Part shown: piece after piece, positions 57,121-64,000 of the stretch | How positions within the stretch are numbered: the first letter of the stretch is position 1 | Layout: each line of letters opens with the position of its first letter | Notes under the pieces: generated by a model | Told to the model about the DNA's origin: nothing | The model's input: the letters and a program-made list of their open reading frames with translations, nothing else | Database searches by the model: none | Position numbers and translations under genes: made by a program | DNA from: Methylobacterium gossipiicola | GTDB lineage: Bacteria > Pseudomonadota > Alphaproteobacteria > Rhizobiales > Beijerinckiaceae | Direction: 5' to 3' | Length of the DNA: 64,000 nucleotides | Assembly (NCBI RefSeq): GCF_900113485.1 | Contig: NZ_FOPM01000005.1 | Location: 1-64,000, forward strand

Positions 57121-58289
57121 GCGAGGTTCCCCCTGGGAGAAAAATCTGGCTCGTCGCCGGCGAGGATTCCGGCGACCAACTCGGCGCCAAGCTCATGCGC
57201 GGTTTGGCCGCCCTGTCCGACCGGCCGATCCGCTTCGGCGGCGTCGGAGGCGAGGCCATGGCGGCCGAAGGCTTCACTTCGCTGTTTCCCATCGATGATG
57301 TCGCGGTGATGGGCTACCTGCCCGTGGCGGCCCGCCTGCGTACCCTCCTGCGTCGCATCCGCCAGACCGTACGCGATGTGGTCGAGGCCCGGCCCGACGT
57401 CCTCGTCATCATCGACAGCCCCGGCTTCACCCACGCGGTGGCGTCCCGCGTACGCAAACGGATGCCGGGCTTGCCAATCGTCGATTATGTGTCGCCGAGC
57501 GTATGGGCGTGGCGCCCGTGGCGGGCCGCTCGGATGCGTCCGTTCATCGACCACGTCCTCGCCCTCCTGCCGTTCGAGCCCGACGCCCATCGCCGCCTCG
57601 GCGGACCGGCCTGCACCTATGTCGGACATCCGCTCATCGAGCGCCTCGACGACCTACGGCCCGATGCCGACGAGGCGGTGGCCCGCATGGCCCTGCCACC
57701 GACCCTGGTGATCCTGCCGGGCTCGCGTCGCTCGGAGATCGAGCGGCTAATGCCGGTCTTCGGCGCGACCCTCAGCGGCCTGACGCGGCAATTCGGCCCC
57801 ATCGAGGCAGTGCTACCCGCCGTGACCCGGCACCGGGCCCTCATCGAACGCTTGGCCGGATCCTGGGGTACGCCCGTACGTCTCGTCCACGGGGAAGCGG
57901 CCAAGCACGCGGCCTTCCGACGGGCCCGCGCGGCGCTCGCGGCGTCCGGCACCGTCACCCTGGAATTGGCGCTCGCCGGCGTTCCCATGGTGGTGGCCTA
58001 CAAGGTCTCCCGCATCGAAGAGGCTGTGGCCCGGCGCCTGATCCAGGTGCCCACGATCGTCCTGCCGAACCTCATCCTCGGCCAGAACGCCATGCCGGAA
58101 TTCATCCAGGCCGACTGCACCGCCTCGAATCTGGCGGAGGCCTTAGGTCCCCTGCTGAGTGGCGGCGCCGCTCGCGATGTGCAGGTCGAAGCCCTGTCGC
58201 GGATCGACGGTCTGATGCGGCTCACCGATGGCGACGAACCGAGCCGCAAAGCCGCCCGTATCGTCCTCGGCGCCACGCGAGCTGCCTGA
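57117..58289 (+). CDS. lpxB: Lipid-A-disaccharide synthase
   Basis: GT19 transferase joining lipid X with UDP-diacylglucosamine. The 390-residue protein has IWLVAGEDSGDQLGAKLM, VDYVSPSVWAWRPWRA, LPGSRRSEIERLMPVF and SGTVTLELALAGVPMVVAYK. ATG 57117 overlaps the lpxI stop (ATGA). Last of the translationally coupled lipid A genes. Confidence 0.97.
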   Translation: MSEVPPGRKIWLVAGEDSGDQLGAKLMRGLAALSDRPIRFGGVGGEAMAAEGFTSLFPIDDVAVMGYLPVAARLRTLLRRIRQTVRDVVEARPDVLVIIDSPGFTHAVASRVRKRMPGLPIVDYVSPSVWAWRPWRAARMRPFIDHVLALLPFEPDAHRRLGGPACTYVGHPLIERLDDLRPDADEAVARMALPPTLVILPGSRRSEIERLMPVFGATLSGLTRQFGPIEAVLPAVTRHRALIERLAGSWGTPVRLVHGEAAKHAAFRRARAALAASGTVTLELALAGVPMVVAYKVSRIEEAVARRLIQVPTIVLPNLILGQNAMPEFIQADCTASNLAEALGPLLSGGAARDVQVEALSRIDGLMRLTDGDEPSRKAARIVLGATRAA

Positions 58290-58401
58290 TCGACGAAGTC
58301 CAGGGCCGGCGCGACCGCTGTCTTGCACCGAACCGGCCTCCACCCCGACAAAAAATGCTCTAGCCTTGCGCCAAGCCATCCGGAACGGGAGTACGGACAC
58401 C

Positions 58402-58905
58402 GTGCGGCGCACGCTCAAATTCCTTCACACCATGGGGGCCATCGGCCTGATGGGGGCGATGGCGTGCCTCCTCGTGCTCCTGAGCTTCACGCCCCCGTCC
58501 AGCGCCCTATCGGGCTACGCGCTGATGCGCGCCGCCATGGGGGCTGTCGCAACCTGGGTGTTCCTGCCATCCCTCGCCCTGACCCTATTGTCTGGCCTCC
58601 TCGCCCTGGCGCAACGCGTTTTCCACAAGGCGGGCTGGGCCTGGGTGAAGCTCGCCACGGGCGTGCTGATGTTCGAGGGCGGTCTGGTCTACGTACAGGG
58701 ACCGATGCGTCAGGAGGCCGAACTCAGCGTCGCCGCCCTCGCCGGCACGGGCGATCCGGCTTTGCTGGGCCAGTCCCTCGGCGCAGAGGCAAACACCCTG
58801 TGGCTGCTTCTGATCGTGGCGACGGCAAACGTGATGCTCGGCATCTGGCGTCCGCGCCTCATCCGTCTGCCGACGTCTACGGTGGCCCCTCGGCTCGAAT
58901 CCTGA
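58402..58905 (+). CDS. DUF2269-type membrane protein
   Basis: A 167-residue protein with four hydrophobic helices (HTMGAIGLMGAMACLLVLLS; WVFLPSLALTLLSGLLALA; AWVKLATGVLMFEGGLVYV; LWLLLIVATANVMLGIW). The opening MRRTLKFLHTMGA matches the DUF2269 family of predicted integral membrane proteins. The start is GTG at 58402 with GGGAG upstream; an upstream reading overlapping lpxB has no conserved content. Function unknown. Convergent with gltA. Confidence 0.75.
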   Translation: MRRTLKFLHTMGAIGLMGAMACLLVLLSFTPPSSALSGYALMRAAMGAVATWVFLPSLALTLLSGLLALAQRVFHKAGWAWVKLATGVLMFEGGLVYVQGPMRQEAELSVAALAGTGDPALLGQSLGAEANTLWLLLIVATANVMLGIWRPRLIRLPTSTVAPRLES

Positions 58906-58960
58906 CTCGCTCGAGGATCTCGGACGCCGAAATCGTCAGGGTGCGCACCAAGCGAAAATG

Positions 58961-59010
58961 AAAAGAGGCGTCCGCCACGGGTCAAGACCGGTGATGAACG
59001 CCCCTCCTTT
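58961..59010 (-). terminator. Terminator of gltA
   Basis: On the gltA strand, GGGGCGTTC pairs with GACGCCTC around an ACCGG/CCCGT inner stem and runs into TTTTCATTTT. Lies just beyond the gltA stop. Confidence 0.6.
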
Positions 59011-59024
59011 CGCCGTAGCGCGAA

Positions 59025-60314
59025 TCAGCCGCGCTGGTCGATGGGCACGTATTCCCGCTTCTCCGGGCCGATATAGAGCTGGCGCGGGCGGCCGATCTTC
59101 TGTGAGGGGTCCTCGATCATCTCGGCCCACTGGGCGATCCAGCCCGTGGTGCGGGCGAGCGCGAACAGCACGGTGAACATCGAGGTCGGGAAACCCAGCG
59201 CCTTGAGGGTGATGCCGGAATAGAAATCGATGTTCGGATAGAGCTTCTTCTCGATGAAGTATTCGTCCTCGAGGGCGATCTTCTCGAGCTGCACGGCGAC
59301 TTCGAGGAGGGGATCGTCCTTGATGCCGAGCTGGCCGAGCACCTCGTGGGTGGTCTTCTGCATGATCCGCGCGCGCGGATCGTAGTTCTTGTACACACGG
59401 TGGCCGAAGCCCATCAGGCGGAACGGATCATTCTTGTCCTTCGCCTTGGCGACGTATTTCGCGACGTTCTCCGGATGCCCGATCTCTTCGAGCATCTTCA
59501 GGGCCGCCTCGTTGGCGCCGCCATGGGCCGGTCCCCACAGGCAGGCGATGCCGGCGGCGACGCAGGCGAACGGGTTGGCGCCCGACGAGCCGGCGAGGCG
59601 CACCGTGGAGGTCGAGGCGTTCTGCTCATGGTCGGCGTGGAGGATGAAGATCCGGTCCAACGCCCGGGCGAAGATCGGATTGACCTTGTACTCCTCGCAC
59701 GGAACCGCGAAACACATCCGCAGGAAGTTCGAGGTGTAGTCGAGGTCGTTCTTCGGATAGACGAACGGCTGACCGATGGAATACTTGTAGGCCATCGCCG
59801 CGAGCGTCGGCATCTTGGCGATCATGCGCAGGCTCGCGACCATGCGCTGCTTGTCGTCCGAGATGTCCGTCGAGTCGTGATAGAATGCCGACAGGGCGCC
59901 GACGCAGGCAACCATGATCGCCATCGGGTGGGCGTCGCGGCGGAAGCCCTGGAAGAAGCGATTCATCTGGTCGTGCACCATGGTGTGGCGCGTGACCCGG
60001 TAATCGAAATCCGCCTTCTGGGCCGGCGTCGGCAATTCACCGAACAGCATGAGGTAGCAGGTTTCGAGAAAGTCGCCGCTCTCGGCGATCTGGTCGATGG
60101 GGTAGCCGCGATAGAGCAGCACGCCGGCATCGCCGTCGATGTAGGTAATCTTCGATTCGCACGAGGCGGTTGAGGTGAAGCCCGGGTCGAAGGTGAACTT
60201 GCCGGTCTTGGCGTAGAGCTTGCCGATATCGATGACGTCGGGGCCGATGGTGCCGGATTTGATCGGCAGCTCGACCTGCGCGTCGCCCACGGTGATGGTG
60301 CTGTTGGCGCTCAT
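59025..60314 (-). CDS. gltA: Citrate synthase
   Basis: Condenses acetyl-CoA with oxaloacetate. The 429-residue type II enzyme shows [38 protein letters not shown] and [17 protein letters not shown], holding the catalytic histidines, with the Asp in the later segment. ATG at 60312-60314. Convergent with the DUF2269 gene, and the next gene upstream on the same strand is gltX. Confidence 0.97.
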   Translation of the reverse strand: MSANSTITVGDAQVELPIKSGTIGPDVIDIGKLYAKTGKFTFDPGFTSTASCESKITYIDGDAGVLLYRGYPIDQIAESGDFLETCYLMLFGELPTPAQKADFDYRVTRHTMVHDQMNRFFQGFRRDAHPMAIMVACVGALSAFYHDSTDISDDKQRMVASLRMIAKMPTLAAMAYKYSIGQPFVYPKNDLDYTSNFLRMCFAVPCEEYKVNPIFARALDRIFILHADHEQNASTSTVRLAGSSGANPFACVAAGIACLWGPAHGGANEAALKMLEEIGHPENVAKYVAKAKDKNDPFRLMGFGHRVYKNYDPRARIMQKTTHEVLGQLGIKDDPLLEVAVQLEKIALEDEYFIEKKLYPNIDFYSGITLKALGFPTSMFTVLFALARTTGWIAQWAEMIEDPSQKIGRPRQLYIGPEKREYVPIDQRG

Positions 60315-60652
60315 GGAGACGTGGACCCTTTCGTGGCAGCGGGGCGGCGCCGGCCCGCGTGGCGATGGTTCGCCAACGCGGCTCCGGGGCGCAAGGGCAA
60401 CGCATGCTGCACTTGCTCACACTGGGACCGGGTTAACGGATCGGTGGAGCACCTTCAACTGAGCGCCCGCCTCACGAAGGCCATGAAGCGAGATCCGGGC
60501 CGAATTGTCATTCTTCCTGATCGCGTCTCCTCCAAGCCGAAAGCGCATCGTACGAACTCCGACTGATCCCTCCGGAACGGCGGAGTTCGGCGACACTCAA
60601 ACGCTGCGTGGGATCGCTGATCCAGCGATTGCTTCAATCAGCGGACGCCGTA
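60315..60652 (-). other. Intergenic region gltX-gltA
   Basis: About 338 bases with the gltA promoter region and the end of gltX. A hairpin ATCGCTG-ATC-CAGCGAT (60613-60629) follows gltX without a T-run. No gene is supported. Confidence 0.5.
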
Positions 60653-62077
60653 TCAGCCGCCGATCTGGTCGCGCAGGCGGCCGAGGCATTCGTCGCGGCC
60701 GAGCACGGCCATGACGTCGAACACCGGCGGCGACGTCGCCCGGCCGGTGAGCGCCGCCCGCAGGGGCTGTGCGATCTGGCCGAGCTTGACCGATGCCGAT
60801 TCGGCGAAGGCCCGTACGGCCCCTTCCGTCGTGGCTGCATTCCAGTCCGGCAGGGCTTCGAGGGCCGGCAGGATCGCGGCGAGGCGCTCGCGCGCTTCGG
60901 GGCCGAGGAGGCCCCTGGCCTTCTCGTCCAGGGCGAGCGGCCGGGCGGCGGTGAGGTAATAGGCGCTGTCGAGGAGGTCGACGAGGGTCTTGCCGCGCTC
61001 CTTCAGGCCCGGCATCGCCGCCGTGAGCTTGTCCCGCAGGTCGGGGCTCATGGGATGCGCGATGCCCCGCTCCGGTCCGAGGGCGGGCAGCACGGCATCG
61101 ATGGCGGCGACGAGGTCGGCATCGGCCGCGCCCCGGATGTAGAGGCCGTTGAGGTTCTCGAGTTTGGCGAAGTCGAAACGGGCCGGCGAGCGCCCGATGG
61201 ATTTCAGATCGAACGCCGCCACCATCTCGTCGGTAGAAAACACCTCCTGGTCGCCGTGGCTCCAGCCGAGGCGCACGAGGTAGTTGCGGAGGGCCGCCGG
61301 AAGGTAGCCGAGGTCGCGATAGGCATCGACGCCGAGCGCGCCGTGACGCTTCGACAGCTTCGCCCCGTCCGCGCCGTGGATGAGGGGAATGTGCGCCATG
61401 GCGGGCGCTTCCCAACCGAGGGCGTCGAAGATCTGGCGCTGGCGCGCCGCGTTGGTGAGGTGGTCGTCGCCGCGAATCACCTGGGTGACGCCCATGTCGT
61501 GGTCGTCCACCACCACGGCGAGCATATAGGTCGGATTGCCGTCGGAACGCAGCAGAACGAGGTCATCCAGATCCTTGTTCTGCCAGACCACCCGACCCTG
61601 GACGCCGTCCTCCACCACGGTCTCGCCATCGAGGGGTGCGCGCAGGCGGATCACCGGCTTCACGCCGGCCGGCGCCTCCGACGGGTCCCGGTCACGCCAG
61701 CGTCCATCGTAACGCAGGGGCCGTCCCTCGGCGCGCGCGGCCTCGCGCATGGCCGTCAGTTCCTCCGGAGTCGCGTAACAGCGATAGGCATGTCCCGAAG
61801 CGAGCAGGCTCTCGGCCGCTTCGCGGTGCCGGTCGGCCCGGGCATATTGATAGATCACGTCCCCGTCCCAATCGAGGCCGAGCCAACGCATCCCGTCGAG
61901 GATCGCGTCGATGGCTCCCTGCGTCGAGCGTTCGCGGTCCGTATCCTCGATGCGCAGCAGCATCCGGCCGCCGAAGCGCCGGGCATACAGCCAGTTGAAC
62001 AGGGCGGTGCGCGCGCCGCCGATGTGGAGATAGCCCGTGGGGGACGGCGCGAAGCGCGTGACGACGGAAGACGACAT
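60653..62077 (-). CDS. gltX: Glutamyl-tRNA synthetase
   Basis: Charges tRNA-Glu (possibly tRNA-Gln too). The 474-residue class I enzyme has the HIGH box as HIGG in [15 protein letters not shown], the KMSKS-like GAKLSKRHG and [14 protein letters not shown] at 62075-62077 ([15 protein letters not shown]). Divergent from comEC. Confidence 0.96.
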   Translation of the reverse strand: MSSSVVTRFAPSPTGYLHIGGARTALFNWLYARRFGGRMLLRIEDTDRERSTQGAIDAILDGMRWLGLDWDGDVIYQYARADRHREAAESLLASGHAYRCYATPEELTAMREAARAEGRPLRYDGRWRDRDPSEAPAGVKPVIRLRAPLDGETVVEDGVQGRVVWQNKDLDDLVLLRSDGNPTYMLAVVVDDHDMGVTQVIRGDDHLTNAARQRQIFDALGWEAPAMAHIPLIHGADGAKLSKRHGALGVDAYRDLGYLPAALRNYLVRLGWSHGDQEVFSTDEMVAAFDLKSIGRSPARFDFAKLENLNGLYIRGAADADLVAAIDAVLPALGPERGIAHPMSPDLRDKLTAAMPGLKERGKTLVDLLDSAYYLTAARPLALDEKARGLLGPEARERLAAILPALEALPDWNAATTEGAVRAFAESASVKLGQIAQPLRAALTGRATSPPVFDVMAVLGRDECLGRLRDQIGG

Positions 62078-62230
62078 CGAGTGAGAGCTTGAACTTCTGC
62101 GGGGAAGAGGACCGGCACCGGATCGACCGGCCCTGGAACGCGCGTGTAGCATGCGCCGCGGCGGGCGTTAAGAAATCGTCACCCCGACACTGCTCGGGGA
62201 CGACGGAAGCACGCCCGGAGACGTGGCGGA

Positions 62231-64000
62231 ATGGGGCGGGAGGGCGCAGGCACCGCCGGACGGGTGTGGGCGGTGGCCGCCCATCGCCTGGCTGCGCCTT
62301 CCCTCTGGCTCGACGGTCTCCGAGGCGGCGTCGCGGTGGGCTTCACCCGCGAGGTCGAGCAGCGGCGGCTGTTTCCCTGGCTCGCCGTGGCCTTCGGCAT
62401 CGGCATCCTCGTCTGCTTCACCGCCACTTCCGGCACGCCCGCCCTCGCGGCCCCCCTCGTGGTCGCGGCGGCCCTCGCCGCCCTAACGCCGCTTCTGGCC
62501 GCCCGACCCGTCGCCCTTGGCCTGATCCTCGGCCTCGTGGCGGGCTTCCTCGGTTTCGCCGCCGCCACATTCCGCCTCACGCAGGTGGCGGGGCCGGTTC
62601 TCCCCCGAACCACCATCGCACCCTTGGTCGGTCTGATTGAGGCCCTCGACGAGCGGGAGGAGGGAGCGCGGCTCGTCGTTCGAGTCGAGAGCTTCGGCAC
62701 CTTGGCGCCGGAGGCGCGGCCGCGCCGGGTCCGGGTGTCGTTCAAGAAGGCGCCACCGCTCAAACCCGGCGACCGCATTGCCGCGACGGCCCGCCTCCTG
62801 CCGCCGCCGGACGCGGCGCGCCCGGGCGGCTACGATTTTGCCCGCGACGCCTATTTCCGTGGAATCGGAGCGGTGGGCTCCCTCGTCGGCACGATCCAGG
62901 TTCGTCCGCCGCCCGACGACCTTCCCCGCTCCCTTCGCGTCGCCGCTGCCGTCGACGATGCCCGCAACGCCCTGACCCGTCGCATCACCGACGCCAACGG
63001 CGGACAGGCGGGCGCCGTCGCCGCCGCCCTGGTGACGGGCAAGCGGGGGCTCATCAACGCCGAAACCAACGACGTCCTGCGCGCCGCCGGAATCTACCAC
63101 GTCGTTTCGATCTCGGGCTTACACATGGTGCTGGCGGCCGGCGTCGTGTTCTGGCTCGTGCGGGCGCTGCTGGCCCTGGTGCCGCCCCTCGCCCTACGCT
63201 GGCCGATCAAGAAGCTCGCGGCCGCCTGCGCCATGCTGGGCGTCACCGCCTATTGCGTCTTTTCCGGCTGGGACATCGCCGCCGAGCGCGCCCTCATCAT
63301 GACGCTGGTGATGCTCGGGGCGATCCTGGTGGACCGCCCGGCCTTGAGTATGCGCAACCTGTCGCTGGCGGCGATCATCGCCCTGGCGCGAGAGCCCGAC
63401 GGCTTACTCGGCCCGAGCTTCCAGATGTCCTTCGGCGCTGTCGCCGGCCTCATCGCCTGCGCACCGTTGCTCGGGGCCTTAAGCCTGCGCGGGCAGGGCC
63501 TCGGTCCCCTCGGCCGCACCGCCATCCGGATCGCCACCGCCATCATCGGCACCCTGGCGACGACCCTGGTGGCGCAATGCGCCACGGCGCCGTTCGCGAC
63601 CTACCATTTCCAGACCTTGCAACCCTTCGGCCTCGTCGGCAACGCCCTGACCCTGCCCCTCGTTTCACTCGCTGTGATGCCGGCGGCGGTCTTGGGGATT
63701 CTGGCCTATCCCTTCGCCCTCGATCAGCCGGTGTGGTGGCTGATGGGCCTCGCCGTGCGCGGAATGCTGGCGATCTCAGCCTGGATCGCCGGCTTCGACC
63801 GCGCCGTCACGGTCATTCCGGCCTTCGGCCCGGGCGCGCTCGCCGCCATGGCCTTCGGCCTCGTCACCCTCACCCTGCCGGTCTCGCGCCTGCGCTGGCT
63901 CGGCCTGCTGCCGATGGCCGTGGGCATCGTTCTTGCCGCCAATCCGATCCGGCCGGATCTCTATATCGACCGGGAGGGAGGCGGCGCCGCGATCCGCGCC
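62231..64000 (+). CDS. ComEC/Rec2-family DNA uptake channel protein (runs off window)
   Basis: 590 codons are open to the window end. The ATG at 62231 has GGAGA 9 bases upstream. The protein has the N-terminal soluble DUF4131-type domain between early helices (RLVVRVESFGTLAPEARPRR), then the competence core: VVSISGLHMVLAAGVVFWLV, SGWDIAAERALIM and PSFQMSFGAVAGLIA. These are conserved helices of ComEC, which imports single-stranded DNA in transformable species. The C-terminal metallo-beta-lactamase-like domain, if present, is beyond the edge. Whether this organism is competent is unknown. Confidence 0.92.
   Translation, partial: MGREGAGTAGRVWAVAAHRLAAPSLWLDGLRGGVAVGFTREVEQRRLFPWLAVAFGIGILVCFTATSGTPALAAPLVVAAALAALTPLLAARPVALGLILGLVAGFLGFAAATFRLTQVAGPVLPRTTIAPLVGLIEALDEREEGARLVVRVESFGTLAPEARPRRVRVSFKKAPPLKPGDRIAATARLLPPPDAARPGGYDFARDAYFRGIGAVGSLVGTIQVRPPPDDLPRSLRVAAAVDDARNALTRRITDANGGQAGAVAAALVTGKRGLINAETNDVLRAAGIYHVVSISGLHMVLAAGVVFWLVRALLALVPPLALRWPIKKLAAACAMLGVTAYCVFSGWDIAAERALIMTLVMLGAILVDRPALSMRNLSLAAIIALAREPDGLLGPSFQMSFGAVAGLIACAPLLGALSLRGQGLGPLGRTAIRIATAIIGTLATTLVAQCATAPFATYHFQTLQPFGLVGNALTLPLVSLAVMPAAVLGILAYPFALDQPVWWLMGLAVRGMLAISAWIAGFDRAVTVIPAFGPGALAAMAFGLVTLTLPVSRLRWLGLLPMAVGIVLAANPIRPDLYIDREGGGAAIRA

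Overview
The window is a GC-rich stretch of an alphaproteobacterial chromosome. Gene order (rpsF-rpsR-DUF2232-rplI-dnaB-alr-radA-cvpA-purF, rpsB-tsf-pyrH-frr-uppS-cdsA-dxr-rseP-bamA-lpxD-fabZ-lpxA-lpxI-lpxB, comEC/gltX/gltA) is that of the Hyphomicrobiales. The aldehyde dehydrogenase/DUF779 pair, a compact 135-residue DHFR-like protein resembling dihydromethanopterin reductase, and ribosomal protein S2 with a C-terminal extension suggest Methylobacterium or a close relative. This assignment rests on remembered family features, not on a search.

Layout. 1-0.25 kb: broken end of an IS5-type transposase. 0.5-6.3 kb: GMP synthesis (guaA, guaB) with an rRNA methyltransferase (rsmB) and a ketopantoate reductase. 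6.4-15.2 kb: accessory block with two lipoprotein/secreted proteins of unknown role, two unrelated MFS exporters, a DoxX protein, aldehyde dehydrogenase plus DUF779, and NnrU. 15.3-18.9 kb: a YfgM-like protein, the ribosome GTPase der, and a DUF2235 hydrolase overlapping der tail to tail. 19.0-23.7 kb: leftward cvpA-purF-SDR-dmrA-like-carboxylate-amine ligase. 23.8-31.5 kb: queuosine-precursor transporter, then the leftward S6 operon through dnaB, alr and radA. 31.8-38.0 kb: PH-domain protein, then rightward pdxJ-acpS-lepB-rnc-era, a small-molecule/RNA methyltransferase and a pseudouridine synthase. 38.1-44.8 kb: rpsB, tsf, pyrH, frr, uppS, cdsA, dxr. 44.9-48.5 kb: a TetR/HlyD/MFS efflux module with two perfect palindromic operators, wedged into the operon. 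48.6-58.3 kb: rseP, bamA and the lipid A genes, again interrupted by an antisense Crp/Fnr regulator between lpxD and fabZ. 58.4-64 kb: DUF2269 membrane protein, gltA, gltX and the start of comEC, which runs off the window.

Most of the window is housekeeping: purine synthesis, translation, replication, envelope biogenesis and the entry to the TCA cycle. The genes most likely to carry new information are the accessory insertions. These are the self-regulated efflux module and the Crp-like regulator that interrupt an otherwise conserved envelope operon, the ALDH/DUF779 pair separated by a strong terminator, the orphan DUF2235 hydrolase overlapping der, and the probable CTG start of rsmB. I see no CRISPR array, prophage, rRNA or tRNA gene, and no convincing wholly new multi-gene system.
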